From Bos javanicus (taxonomy: Eukaryota > Chordata > Mammalia > Artiodactyla > Bovidae), in the NCBI RefSeq assembly GCF_032452875.1, contig NC_083885.1, forward strand, positions 65,517,625 to 65,581,624: DNA of 64,000 nucleotides, in the 5' to 3' direction. A program made the translations under genes and the position numbers. This document shows, piece by piece, positions 11,601 to 21,245 of the stretch. How positions within the stretch are numbered: the first letter of the stretch is position 1; each line of letters begins with the position of its first letter. A model generated the notes under the pieces. That model had not been told where the DNA came from. It saw only the letters and a program-made list of their open reading frames with translations, and did not search any database.

Positions 11601-14206
11601 AAGTTGAATGGCAGCTGGGATAGCTTCATGTCAGTTGTGTGTTCAAGTCATTCCAGGAACCTATCATGTTTGACTAGTGCTTTTAATGTGATTGCCAGTG
11701 GCCACAAGTCATTTCTATAGTCTTTTCTCCATTCTTGACACTAGCAACTTACACTTTGTTCTACTTCTCATTATTTATTTATCCATTTATTTTATTTTTG
11801 GTTGGATCTTCATTGCTTTGCAAGGGCTTTCTATAGTTGTGGCGAGTGGGGGCTACTCTTTATTGTGGTATGCGGGCTTCTCATTGTGGTAGCTTCTCTC
11901 ATTGCAGAGCATGGGCTCTAGGCCTGCAAGCTTCAGTAGTTGTAGCACACAGACTCAGTAGCTGTGCATGGTATTGGTTGCTCCACAGCATGTGAAATCG
12001 TTGTAGACCCAGCCTCGAATCCACGTCCCCTCCATTGGCAGGTGGATTCTTACCCACTGTGGCACCAGGGAAGTCCTACTTCTCATTTTTATTCTGACTC
12101 CAGCCTGGGATTAATTCCCTACCACCTCTCTAAACCGTTTATTTCATTGGTCTTCACAGTGTTTCCTCCAGAGTATTTTCTGACACTGTTTATGTCCTGA
12201 AACACAGGAGGATCCCTTAATATTCCTTAAACACCAGGTACCTGTTCCAGTCAGATTTTCTGAGGCCTGGACATACAGTTCTGCAGAGAAAAGGTCACCA
12301 GCAGTTGTGGTCCAGGCAGAAGCTATTGATAAGAGTGAACTGTAGAAAAGGCGTTTCACCCTTGCTCCATACCCAGTCCTTGTGTCCTGTGTTTGCTGAG
12401 ACCTCATCTGTTCTGTAACCTTAAAGCCCTGTAACACAGAGCAGCTGCTTCCTCAGTCTGACCCTAACTCCACTTCCTGAACACAGTCTTGTGGACCTGT
12501 TCTTTCAAGTGTCAGATGTACAGTTTTAACGGTGGCATTTCCCTGTACTAAACTCAATATGGACTTCACTATTGTTTTCAGGTTCTTGGCCTGGAGTTGG
12601 GGATGAAGAGACACCTTTTGAACAGAGCAAATCTGCAGGAGTGTCACAGATTGGGAGTCCCAGGACAGATTCATCTGCTGAGAAGGTCCAGCCCTGTAAG
12701 ATATGCATCCTGGTCTTGAGAAACATTTTGCACTTGACTGAAGAGCAGGGAACAAATAGTGGACAGAAAGCAAACACATGTGGGGCACATGGAAAACAGT
12801 TCTGTTTCACTGCAGACATTCAGCAGCACCAGAAGCAGCACACGAGAGAGACTCTTTTACAATATATTATGGGGAAACTCTCATTTTTGAAGAGCTGCAC
12901 AATTCATGCATCAGGAAGTCTCTCCCCATACAATGAGATTGGGAAGGAATTCGTGGCCAACCTGGGAGTTCAGCCACAGGCCAAAAACACCAGGAATCAA
13001 CAAAACAACAGTAAGGAGTGTGAAGTTGTTTTTCACAGTGGAAAAAGTCATCAGAGCTCGGGAGAAGGCAAGAAAGCTTCCAGCCGCACAGACATACTTG
13101 TTCAAGATGAGAGAATCCTCACTAGTGAACAGTCTTGTGAGTTCACAGGCGGCACTCACCAAAGTAACCATGTTCAGCACCAGAAAGGTCATATTAGAGG
13201 AAGGTCTTCTGAGTGCACTGAATGTGGGAAATCCTTTGGCCAAAGAAAGTATCTCAGGATTCATAGGCGAATCCACACTGGAGAAAGGCCTTATCAGTGC
13301 AAGGAATGTGATAAATCTTTTATCTATAAGAACCGTTTCATTGGACATCAGAGAATTCATACCGGAGAAAGGCCATATGAATGCACTCAATGTGGAAAAT
13401 GTTTTACCCATCAATCCTCTTTCTATGTACATCAAAGAATTCACACTGGAGAAAGGCCTTATAAGTGCAATGAATGTGGGAAATCTTTTATCAACAACTC
13501 CAATTTCCATAGACATCAGAGAATTCACAAAGGAGAAAGGCCTTATACCTGTAATGTATGTGGGAAATCTTTTATAACTCTGGCTGGCATCCGATATCAT
13601 CAGAAAGTTCACAACAGGGAAGAGCTGTATAAAGGCAGTGACTATGGGACATCCTTTAATCAAATGCACCACCTCAGTTCCAATAGGAAAATCCACACTG
13701 GAGAAAAGCCCTATGAGTGCAGTGAATGTGGGAAATCTTTTACTGCTAGCTCTAGCCTTTGGTATCATCAGAGAATTCACAGTGGAGAAAGGCCTCATGA
13801 GTGCAGTGAATGTGGGAAATCTTTCATTGTTAGGTTGAGCCTTCGCAATCATCAGAGAGTTCACACTGAAGAAAGGCCTTATAAGTGCAGTGAATGTGGA
13901 AAATGTTTTACTAGCAGTTCGAGCCTTCTTCGTCATCAGAGAGTTCACAATGGAGAAAGGCCTTATGAGTGCAGTGAATGTGGGAAATCTTTTACTGCTA
14001 GCTATGGCCTTCGGTATCACCAGAGAGTTCACAGTGGAGAAAAACCTTATGAGTGCAGTGAATGTGGGAAATCTTTTACTGCTAGCTCTAGCCTTCGGTA
14101 TCACCAGAGAGTTCACAGTGGAGAAAAACCTTATGAGTGCAGTGAATGTGGGAAATCTTTTACTGCTAGCTATGGCCTTCAGTATCATCAGAGAGTTCAC
14201 CATTGA
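2655..14206 (+). CDS. KRAB C2H2 zinc-finger protein, gene 1 (exons spliced)
   Basis: Predicted nuclear sequence-specific repressor. The KRAB box recruits TRIM28/KAP1 and the C2H2 array reads DNA (family knowledge). Joining 2655-2687, 5182-5308 and 12582-14206 gives 594 codons in one frame with GT/AG junctions. Residues 1-11 are the leader and 12-53 the KRAB A box, which keeps the DV, EEW and MLE residues but reads LYLDVM where relatives have LYHDVM or LYRDVM. Residues 54-264 are a spacer with two decayed fingers. Residues 265-593 hold 12 finger units of 28 residues. Unit 6 (about 13636-13700) has lost both cysteines (GSDYG), leaving 11 complete fingers. The array ends abruptly at a TGA that replaces the usual linker glycine codon, and finger remnants continue beyond it. 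The start in exon 1 is chosen because the exon 2 relic has no ATG. The family resembles the human ZNF587/ZNF671/ZNF776 group; the ortholog is unknown. Confidence 0.85.
2935..3500 (-). mobile_element. probable ERV LTR (antisense), intron 1 of gene 1
   Basis: The segment begins with GCAAGAGATTTTATTGGGAAG, a form common at the 3' side of antisense endogenous-retrovirus LTRs, and continues through a long stretch with no host homology. No viral coding sequence is adjacent. Family and exact ends are uncertain. Confidence 0.4.
3525..3965 (-). mobile_element. second probable ERV LTR (antisense)
   Basis: A separate LTR-like block begins near GAATTTCCAGAGATAAGG and contains GCGAATTTATTGAGAAC, a reversed polyadenylation-like context. 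It abuts the preceding LTR-like block and may belong to the same proviral remnant. No gag, pol or env is recognisable. Confidence 0.4.
4134..4510 (-). repeat. MIR/L2-like compound repeat, right arm of an inverted pair
   Basis: The reverse complement matches 1441-1830 block by block, including the GAACAGG block, ACTCAAAACTCTCC and CATCTCCAAGCCTCACCC, at roughly three-quarters identity by eye. It carries an extra (AAAT)n insert at about 4420-4438 that the left copy lacks. Confidence 0.6.
4688..4714 (+). pseudogene. Decayed exon 2 (alternative start exon) of gene 1
   Basis: The acceptor context TTCCCACAG and the following ATTCCC-ACA-GCTGCAGAA align with the start exon of genes 2 and 3 (GTTTCC-ATG-GCTGCAGAG). 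Here ATG is ACA, the body is shortened, and the donor has changed from GTAAGT to GTAAAT. It is therefore unlikely to supply a start codon. Confidence 0.65.
5182..5308 (+). CDS. Gene 1 KRAB A-box exon
   Basis: The exon is exactly 127 nt, the standard KRAB-A exon length, between acceptor CACCAG and donor GTAAGG. It encodes FEDVAVYFSQEEW ... MLENFAL. It starts in phase 0 and leaves one base (G) to complete a glycine codon in the finger exon. No KRAB B-box exon was found in the following intron. Confidence 0.92.
5664..5793 (-). mobile_element. tRNA-derived SINE (antisense)
   Basis: An antisense copy with a leading T17 run, GACCAGGGATTGAACCTGGGCC (B-box-like) and a terminal CAGGGAATTCCTG. Confidence 0.85.
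6991..7120 (-). mobile_element. tRNA-derived SINE (antisense)
   Basis: Diverged antisense copy: TTTTTGGCCACACTGCATAG at the left, CTGACCAAGAATTGAATGC in the middle, CCAGTGAGGCTCCCTG at the right. Confidence 0.7.
7231..7357 (+). mobile_element. BovA-type SINE 3' part (sense)
   Basis: Sense orientation: GGAGAAGGAAATGGCAACCC through GGACACGACTGAAGCGACTT and an AGCAGCAGC tail. The 5' half is missing. Confidence 0.85.
7711..7930 (-). mobile_element. tRNA-derived SINE, long form (antisense)
   Basis: The copy begins TATTTATTTGGCTATTCTGG and ends ACCACCAGGGAAGCCC. An internal T19 run shows tail-like expansion. Confidence 0.75.
8175..8245 (-). mobile_element. BovA-type SINE fragment (antisense)
   Basis: A short antisense piece: CCAACTCTTTGCGACCCTGTGG through GTCCATCACAAACTCCC. 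Confidence 0.6.
9375..9494 (-). mobile_element. tRNA-derived SINE (antisense)
   Basis: GACCAGGGATTGAACCCATG and the end block CTGCCAGGGAGTTTCCTGG mark this antisense copy inside L1-like sequence. Confidence 0.7.
9851..9975 (+). mobile_element. tRNA-derived SINE (sense)
   Basis: It starts TGGGAATTCCCTAGTGGTCC, has the GGTTCAGTCC B-box-like block and ends GGCCAAAAAAATTTTTTTT. Confidence 0.8.
10661..10838 (+). mobile_element. BovA-type SINE (sense)
   Basis: A complete sense copy from GGTGGCCCAGACAGTAAAG to GGACATGAGTGAACAACTAA, with the GGGTTCGATCCCTGGG block. Confidence 0.88.
11174..12077 (-). mobile_element. Two antisense tRNA-type SINEs around a conserved intron segment
   Basis: One antisense SINE lies at about 11174-11400 and another at about 11777-12077, ending ACCAGGGAAGTCCT. 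The sequence between them (about 11405-11775) is not repeat-like. It matches the gene 3 intron at about 59240-59600 (TTCTGGGCTGGTGTTGGCC against TTTTGGGCTAGTATTGGCT), showing that genes 1 and 3 share intron ancestry. Confidence 0.65.
12582..14206 (+). CDS. Gene 1 zinc-finger exon
   Basis: The acceptor TGTTTTCAG ends at 12581, and the first bases complete glycine and open GSWPGVGDEETPFEQ. The spacer carries a relic CGAHGKQF finger in which a cysteine has become histidine. Twelve 84-nt finger units follow, with HTGERPY-type linkers. Units 10-12 are nearly identical to one another (TASYGL / TASSSL / TASYGL contact regions), a sign of recent tandem expansion. The TGA at 14204-14206 replaces GGA in the linker. 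Confidence 0.93.
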
Positions 14207-14460
14207 GAAAAACTTTATGAGTGCAGTGAATGCAGGAAATCTTTTATTAATAAGTCCAGTCTTCTTAATCATCAGAGAATTCACACTGGAGAAAGGCCTT
14301 TTGAGTGCAGTGAATGTGGGTCTTAATCATCAGAGAATTCACACTGGAGAAAGGCCTTTTGAGTGCAGTGAATGTGGGGAATGTTAATAGTAAGATCAGA
14401 TCTATTTGGTTATCAGAGAGTTCACACTGGAGAAGGGGCCTCACGAATGCAGCTAATGAG
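14207..14460 (+). pseudogene. Degenerate finger remnants downstream of the gene 1 stop
   Basis: After the stop the same frame keeps reading EKLYECSECRKSF and one full finger, then reaches a second stop at GGG TCT TAA. That stop was created by a 58-bp tandem duplication (14263-14320 and 14321-14378), whose length is not a multiple of three. A further broken finger lies at about 14400-14460. The block is probably 3'UTR now. Confidence 0.8.
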
Positions 14461-14917
14461 GAGAGCACTAGCGTTGGAGTTGGGATAGTAACAGCGTGGG
14501 AGGACATAACTACAGTCACCAGGCAGCAAATGGACCATTTCTAGGGAGGGATTTGAGGCACAGAGGGTGTGTTTTCTCTCCCAGCAATGGACAGATACTT
14601 GGGATTCAGTATCAGGTTGCCTGTTTTCAGGACAAGGGGAGTCTGGTCACTGTGATCCTCTTTCCCTTCCAACCCAGCTTTGGGAACTCAAAGAATACCT
14701 AATCCATCCTCTGTCCCTGCCCCGCTCCTCAGGAGTCTTGCTCATACACTGCACTCCGTGCTCAGTGGTCATGACTATCCACTGGAAAGCAGCATTCATG
14801 GTTTTCCTGTAAATGAATGATCCCGTTATCTACCTGGTAATGCTCTGTTCCAGCACCTCCATGCCACAGCATTGCACTGGGTTTAGGGCAGCCAAGAGTG
14901 GAGAAGAGACTTGTATG

Positions 14918-15470
14918 ATACTGTATGATATCTCTTATGTGCAACTTAAAAACAATACAAAAGAATACACATGCAAAACAGAAACAAGCAAAAAAAACCC
15001 CTCAGGTTTAGGGGTTTAACTGGTGGCTCACTGATAAAGAACCTGCCTGCCAGTGCAGGAGATGTGGGTTCAATCCTGGGTCAGGATGACCCTCTGGAGG
15101 AGGAAATGGCAACCCAGTCCAGTATTCTTGCCTGGAGAATCCCATGGACAGGGGAGCCTGGCAGGCTACAGTCCATGGGGTCTCAAAGAGCTGGACACGA
15201 CTTAGCAACTACACAGGTACAGAAAACAAACTAATAGTTATCAGAGGAGAGACAGAAGTGTGATGGGACAAATTATGTGTATGGGATTAAGAAATTAAAA
15301 ACTCTTATTTATAAAACAGCAACAAATTTATATTGTATCAGATAAAGAATTATAGTCATCATTGTATAATAACATTTGGTAGAGTATAATCTGTAAAATA
15401 CTGAATCACTGTGCTGTACACCTGAAACTAATATAATATTGTAAATCTACTGTAATTAAAAAAAGGTGAA
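14918..15470 (+). mobile_element. L1 3'UTR fragment (sense) with nested BovA SINE
   Basis: L1-like 3' text (GATATCTCTTATGTGCAAC at the left, GTACACCTGAAACTAATAT and an A-rich end at the right) is split by a sense BovA-type SINE at about 15015-15217 (GGTGGCTCACTGATAAAG to ACACGACTTAGCAACTA). Confidence 0.65.
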
Positions 15471-15527
15471 TTTTCCACAGAATTGTTAAGATTGTATTTT
15501 CTGGATGGTACAAACCACCAGACGTTT

Positions 15528-15533
15528 AATAAA
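15528..15533 (+). promoter_or_regulatory. Candidate polyadenylation signal for gene 1
   Basis: This AATAAA lies about 1.3 kb past the stop, beyond the L1/SINE insertion. It is the first canonical hexamer noticed outside the L1, so the assignment is tentative. Confidence 0.3.
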
Positions 15534-16380
15534 GGGAGTATCTATGAAAGTGATTTGTATTATTTATGAAAATGGTCAGTCAGGTGTGGCTACAAGAAAA
15601 AAGGAAAACAGTGATGCTCACAAATCCTGGAAACACATGGGAAAGTTATCAGGGTAGTCATGAGACAAGGCAGGAGTGGGGAGTGTTCAGAACACTGTCT
15701 GTGTTGCGGTTCTGTGGGAAAGGCCTGGCAGAGTGGGGTAAACAACTAGGATTGCTTGCTTTGAATAATTTTGGACTTCATGCTATAGGGGTGGCCTCTG
15801 GTTGCTTGGTGTTTGGTGCTGTGATGATGAAGAAAGAGAAACATTGCCTCCAGGGGTGTTCAGCCATGTGGAGGATGTGTGGCTCTTGATTGTTCAGTTT
15901 GCTTTCACACAGAAGCAGGACACATTTGAGTATCACATGAGAAGCTAGTATATTTTGCTATATGAGAATGAAATAGTCACTTGGCTGCTTAACCACATCT
16001 GCCATGTCACTTTGGCCATGACCTCTCTGGCCATTGATAAGGGCATGGGGACTAGAAATAAAAATGCCAGTAAGGGCTTGCAGGCTTGTAGCTATTATGA
16101 GCCAGTGGCCTACCTGAGATGAATTCCCTTCATTTCATAAGCATTCCTGAACAGGAGGTGTCTGGTGGGGGAGCAAAGCAGATCGTGTCCCTGTGGTGCA
16201 AACAAGCACATGGTAACAAATTGTATCTCTCAGTTTAATGTTTCTTTCCATTTTGCCAGGACATCCTACTAGATGATGAAGCATAATTAGGTTAATTACC
16301 GTAAACTTAAGTTTTTCTCTTAGCAATTGAAGGCAGGGATATACTTACCATTTTACCCCAGGATGTAGCAGAATTAATAA
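15534..16380. other. Intergenic, nothing recognised
   Basis: No gene, SINE or LINE was recognised here. Short open frames (for example at 15566-15889) lack family resemblance and a plausible gene structure. Confidence 0.4.
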
Positions 16381-16384
16381 TTAA

Positions 16385-16465
16385 AAAATTAATTTTTATT
16401 CTTTTAAAATAGGTGACTTATTGCACATGATAGTCACCTATTTTAAAAGAATAAAAATTAATTTT
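16385..16465. repeat. Perfect 34-bp inverted repeat (hairpin)
   Basis: The 34 bases at 16385-16418 and 16432-16465 are exact reverse complements, separated by a 13-nt loop (TATTGCACATGAT). The stem is A/T-rich with a mixed GGTGACT end at the loop. An A14 run follows at about 16472. No known DNA transposon end was recognised. Confidence 0.9.
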
Positions 16466-16559
16466 AAAAAGCAAAAAAAAAAAAAAGTGATCCAAATGCC
16501 AAAATGAGAGAAAACTTACAGATGTTTAACAAAAGTAGGAAAAGCATTTTTCTCTGGTG

Positions 16560-16965
16560 CAGAAGACAAAGAACTTAGAGAAACAAGTGTCACTGCACAA
16601 AGGAGCTGGAAGCTGGGAAACATGAAGGAAGCTAGTAACACAGAGTCCATCAGTCACTGGCCTGGATTTACAATCATTGCAACAGAAAGAGTAGAAATGG
16701 AAGACAGAGTTAAAAGTCGAAGAAGCTCACCAGGACCAGGATGACGTGTGTGGCTCTGGCATCATGGGAAGGTCTGGGGAAATTCTGTTGCTGTGAATGT
16801 GTTGGACCTGCTGCTTGTGCCTGTGAAGGACAGAGATCTTGTACCCACTAGTCCAGATCATGACACCCACACAATAGCATCCAGTTAAGAAAATCCAAAT
16901 AACATCTGCATCTAATATCTGACAGAGTATCTGTCAGACATGACTGAGGAACTGTATCCAAAATT
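16560..16965 (-). pseudogene. Vomeronasal type-1 receptor (V1R) pseudogene, 3' half
   Basis: The minus strand reads a V1R signature: GVMIWTSG, then HRHKQQVQHIHSN (the intracellular loop 3 block typical of V1Rs), then SHDARATHVILVLVSFF at the start of TM6, then a CFPAS-like TM7 remnant. Frameshifts and stops interrupt it, and TM1-TM3 are missing. Intact V1Rs are single-exon seven-TM pheromone receptors of about 300 residues. A BovB 3' end sits just upstream on this strand. Confidence 0.8.
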
Positions 16966-17051
16966 TTCTGAATGGAGCCCTCCAGAGAGCTCCATCACAT
17001 GTACACGTGTACTGGTGGCATTACTGTAAATAAAGTGTGCGATCTCTCATT

Positions 17052-17465
17052 GTTAACTTGTTCAGTCACCAAGTCATTTTCCACTCTTTGCCACCCCATG
17101 CCAGCTTCCTCTGTCCTCCACGTTCTCCCAGTGTGCTCAAATTCATATTCATTGAGTTGGTAATGCCATCTAACCATCTCATCCTCTGCACCCCCCATTC
17201 TCCTCTTGTCTTCAATCTTTCCCAGCATGAGGGTCTTTTCCAGTGAGTCAGCTCTTTGCATCAAATGGCCAAAGTATTGGAGCTTCAGCATCAGCCCTTC
17301 CAGTGAATATTCAGGGTTCATTTCCTTTAGGATTGACTGGTTTGATCTCTTTGCAGTCCAAAGGACTCCCCCAAGAGTCTTATGGTCGATCCCAAGTGTA
17401 TGCCCAAGTAGCCAAGCATCAAGGAGAGGACTGCTGTCCTTCAGTACTGTGACCTTTGACAAGAG
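17052..17465 (-). mobile_element. BovB LINE 3' end (antisense)
   Basis: Antisense BovB 3' text from TGTTCAGTCACCAAGTC to GTATGCCCAAGTAGCC. The minus-strand frame carries the RTE C-terminal LMLKLQYFGHLMQRADSLEK block. The copy is 5' truncated. Confidence 0.85.
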
Positions 17466-18763
17466 ACTGAGGACCAAGGCCACCTCTTCCTGCAAGTGGG
17501 AAACACCAGAGCTTCAGGAACAGCTCTGTCATGTATCAAGGCCTTGCTGTCCCACTGAGTTTCCTGGGTGTTGTGTTGCTTTAATAACCGAGGAAATAAG
17601 GTAACTGGATACAGAGTGTCACAGGCTCAGGTCCTGGGAAAGTCTTCCTTTACAAGAGGGTTGAGTAAGCATCCGGCAGTTGTTGCTCACATGGCATGTC
17701 ACGACGTTGAAACAGACAACACTTTGTACCAGAAGACCCTGAGTAGCTCACTGCCATCATGGGCCCAGAGACTACAGAGCATAGGAGGTGTGTGCAGAGC
17801 TTCGACCAAGGAGTCTCCAGGAGGCACCAAAATAAGTGCCTATTAGGAATTTTCCTCACGGTCCAGTGGTTAAGACTCCATGTACTCAATGCAGGGAGCA
17901 CAGGTTTGATCCCTGGTCCAAGGAACGAAGATCCTGCATGCTGTGTGGCACAGCCAAAAAAAAGTATCTGTTGAATGGTTGGCCATCTGAACTGACTAGG
18001 ACTTTTCTCTCATAAAGTCCCCAAAAGTGGGATGATTTTTGAGTGACTGCATAAATAAGCCTTAGTCGTCAATGCAGAATATATTGCCTCTAAAAGTCAG
18101 AAAGATCCAATAGGTTTGGCCGCTCTGAGACTGATGGAAACTGACAAAATCAGAAGTTGCCCTTTAATCACATCAGCAATAGAGTAGCCTGTACAAACAC
18201 TGGATGGAGCTAAGAAATTTACTGTGCTGGCATGACGCTGAAATGTGTGGGGCCGTAGCCCATCTCTTGTCTGTAAGCACAACGATGAATGTATGTCTTG
18301 CACAAGTGTCTTGCAAATCCCCTCACAGGGTATGTCGTCAATGAAGCTGGACTTGGGTGTCAATGAAGTATGGACTTGGGTGTCTGAGCACAGATGGGTC
18401 CAATGAAGTTCTTGTCCAGTGAGGTTGTATGTGATACCTGAACCTTTGAGGTATCCCATGGACAACTAAGTAAAGGTGTAGTGTACTGAGTTCCTATGTA
18501 GGTGAAGGAGAGGCTCCTGAAATAGGCATATGAAGATTGAATAGCACGTTCATTTCAATTATGAGTGAGCTATAGGGATCTCAGTGGATGGAGCCAGGGA
18601 GATGCTGGTCACGATGCTAAGTCACCATGAGACGCTGTTCCTCCTAGGACACTTAGTATCTATCTATGATAGTGTCTCAGATGTAAACAAAATTGGTTAC
18701 TTCTCACTTCAAGTTAATGAACATGATTTGTATGTTAAACATATATCTTGAAAAAACATTCAA
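17466..18763. other. Mostly unassigned sequence with one sense tRNA-type SINE
   Basis: A sense SINE lies at about 17846-17965 (GGAATTTTCCTCACGGTCC to CACAGCCAAAAAAAAG). The rest, including an open minus-strand frame at 18097-18465, resembles no family I can name. It could be old retroelement sequence. Confidence 0.45.
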
Positions 18764-18981
18764 TCTTGGCTGTGTTGGGTTCTGTTGTGGCACACGGGAT
18801 CTTCCTTGGGGGATTCAGGCTCCAGAGCACGTGTGGGCTCTAGTTTGCAGCACTATAGTTGAGGTGGGTGGGGGCGTAGTTGTGCCACGGCATGTAGGAT
18901 CTTAGTTCCCCTCCCACGAATCGAACCTACATCCTCTACATTGAAGGCAGATTCTAACCATGGACCAACAGGCAAGTCCCG
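18764..18981 (-). mobile_element. tRNA-derived SINE, long form (antisense)
   Basis: Antisense copy from CTTGGCTGTGTTGGGTTCTG to ACAGGCAAGTCCCG, with an AATCGAACCTACATCCTC block. Confidence 0.75.
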
Positions 18982-19097
18982 ACATATCTTTTTGATACAT
19001 CTTCAAAATTACTTCTGGCCTTTCTATTTTCTCATTTAATTAATTAAATTATTACTATTTTGCTGACTAGTTATTTCCTGTTCATGTACATACATGT

Positions 19098-19205
19098 GAA
19101 AGTGTTAAGTCACTCAGTTGTGTCCAACTCTTTGTAACCCTATGGACTATAGCCTGCCAGGCTCTTCTATCCATGGAATTCTCCAGGCAAGAATAGATAT
19201 GAGGA
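19098..19205 (-). mobile_element. BovA-type SINE (antisense), interrupted
   Basis: The SINE runs from GTGTTAAGTCACTCAGTTG and is cut at CCAGGCAAGAAT by the insertion at 19206. Confidence 0.8.
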
Positions 19206-19432
19206 GGGAGAATGGCATTGAAACATGTATAATATCATGTATGAAACGAGTCGCCAGTCCAGGTTCGATGCACGATACTGGATGCTTGGGGCTGGTGCAC
19301 TGGGACGACCCAGAGGGAGGGTATGGGGAGGGAGGAGGGAGGAGGGTTCAGGATGGGGAACACAGGTATACCTGTGGTGGATTCATTTCGATATTTGGCA
19401 AAACTAATACAATATTGTAAAGTTTAAAAAAA
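19206..19432 (+). mobile_element. 5'-truncated ruminant L1-like 3' end with target-site duplication
   Basis: A 227-bp insert ends in AGTTTAAAAAAAAA and is flanked by identical 14-bp repeats, AATAGATATGAGGA, at 19192-19205 and 19433-19446. This is the mark of L1-type target-primed insertion. The body (CCAGGTTCGATGCACGATAC ... GGATGGGGAACACAGG) is repeat-like and probably the 3'UTR of a ruminant L1. Confidence 0.85.
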
Positions 19433-19446
19433 AATAGATATGAGGA

Positions 19447-21245
19447 TAGATTTAACACAAACAGTTTCCAACCCACTTGTATAAATCTGAAAGAAAACAC
19501 ATTTATGGCTGTAGATCCTTCCAGAAACATTCAGATTCACTTAATTACATACGTCTTTTCTTTTACATACGTCTTTTCTCACTCCATCGATTTGACCTCC
19601 TGGATGTTTGATTCATTCCCATAGTGCTGTTTTAGCCCCTGCCAGATGCCTGCAAAAATTGGTGGTTCAGTGATTAAGTTTGCAAGCTCCCAAAGCAGGG
19701 GTCACAGTGTGGTCAGGAAAAAAAGCCTAACCCTGGAACTGTGAAAAATGGGCAGCTATTTTCTTCCCAAAACTTTAGTGCTACGGACATGTTGTTATAG
19801 AATGTATGAAATATGGAACCTGAAATGTGACAGAAAACAGTCCTAGTTTAAATGTACTGGATAACTACAAATTACGGGATAAAATTTGCTCCTCTTAAAT
19901 ACAGATGATAATACTGAGAATGCTAGAGCATAACAAACTGTAAGTATGCTCCTTTGTTTTCAAATTTATTGAAATTCCCAAACACAGAGCTCTAATCATT
20001 ATAAATTATGGTTTACTCATTAACTTTCTGTCAACAAAGAGCAAAGACACAAACTTCCAGAGCACTCACACTGAAAAGAGTAAAGTTTTGACTCCAAAAT
20101 AAACTGCTGGAAACTGCATCTCATTTTTCTTTAATTAACTAATTTTATTGGCAGTGCTTGGTCTCAGTTGTGGCATATGGGATCTAGTTCCCTGTTCAGG
20201 GGTCGAACCTGGGTCCTCTACATGGGAGCATGGCACCTCAGCCCCTGGACCACGGGGGAATTCCTGCATCTCAATGTTAATTAATGTGCATTCTTTTGAT
20301 CCTTTCTGAGGAAAACATCCTCAAAGTTCAGTTGTTTCCCCCCTCCTCAAGAATTGCCTTTATTTTAAATATCTTTCTTGCTCTGTTTATGTTTTAAAGT
20401 ATTGAAGTATTTAAATTAACTGAGTTAGGGCATTATAGATTATCTTTTGTTTCCAATGAAAATAATGATTTTCTGGGTAAAAGTATGTATTAAAATATAA
20501 AAATGTACATCCTAAATACATGCACTCTGTATATTCAGTCAGGTATACTTTATGTGTGTGTTCAGTCGTATCCAACTCTTTACAAGCCCCTGGATGGTAG
20601 CCTGCCAGACTCCTCTGTCCACGGGATTTTTCAGGCAAGAATACTGGAGTGGGTTGCCATTTCCTCCACCCAGGGGTTACACCTTACACAAATGTTCAGA
20701 ACTTGCCACTTCATAGTAATTTTACTATTTTTGGGGGGAGGGATGGTTAAAATATTTTAGTTTAACTAAAATACTTTAGTTAAAGATAATTGCTTTACGG
20801 TGTTGTGTTAGATTCTGCTGTTATCAAGTCTCATTATCATTTGTATCATTTGTTGCTACTGGATCAGTATGATTGAGTTGGAATGATGTACCTCTATCAA
20901 CTTTTCCCAACTCCATGTTCAGTGACACCATGTTGTTAGTTTGAAATTGGCCATGCTAAGAATATTTGTATTCGGAAAACTGGAAAACACTACAAGCCTG
21001 GACTTCGTTATATTACTGAAAGTCTAGATTTAAAAATATGTGGATAGTGCAGATTAAATTTAAACTACATGGTACATGTGGTAATTACATTGTATATAGC
21101 ACACACAAAAAATGAGGATAAAAAGGAGCTATTTATTTGTTAATGAAAAGAAAAATAGGTGAAAGATATAAACAGATATTTTACCAAGAAGACATACAGA
21201 TGGCAAATAAACCATGTGGAAAAAGAAAGATCAACATCATAATTC
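19447..21245. other. Repeat-poor stretch with two antisense SINEs and an L1 scrap
   Basis: An antisense tRNA-type SINE lies at about 20138-20266 and an antisense BovA piece at about 20547-20685. An L1-3'UTR-like scrap (TTGCTTTACGGTGTTGTGTTAG) is at about 20785-20830. No gene is visible. Confidence 0.5.

Noticed and set aside
12911..14284. Long (457-codon) minus-strand frame opposite the gene 1 finger array
   Set aside because: Periodic finger DNA generates long shadow frames on other strands. The residues (RFPTFTALIRPF repeats) are the reverse reading of the C2H2 consensus. The same applies at 23922-24635, 60854-61357 and 61430-61894.
18097..18465. 122-codon minus-strand frame as a retroviral pol fragment
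   Set aside because: I considered an endogenous-retrovirus origin, but no polymerase, protease or integrase motif was found.
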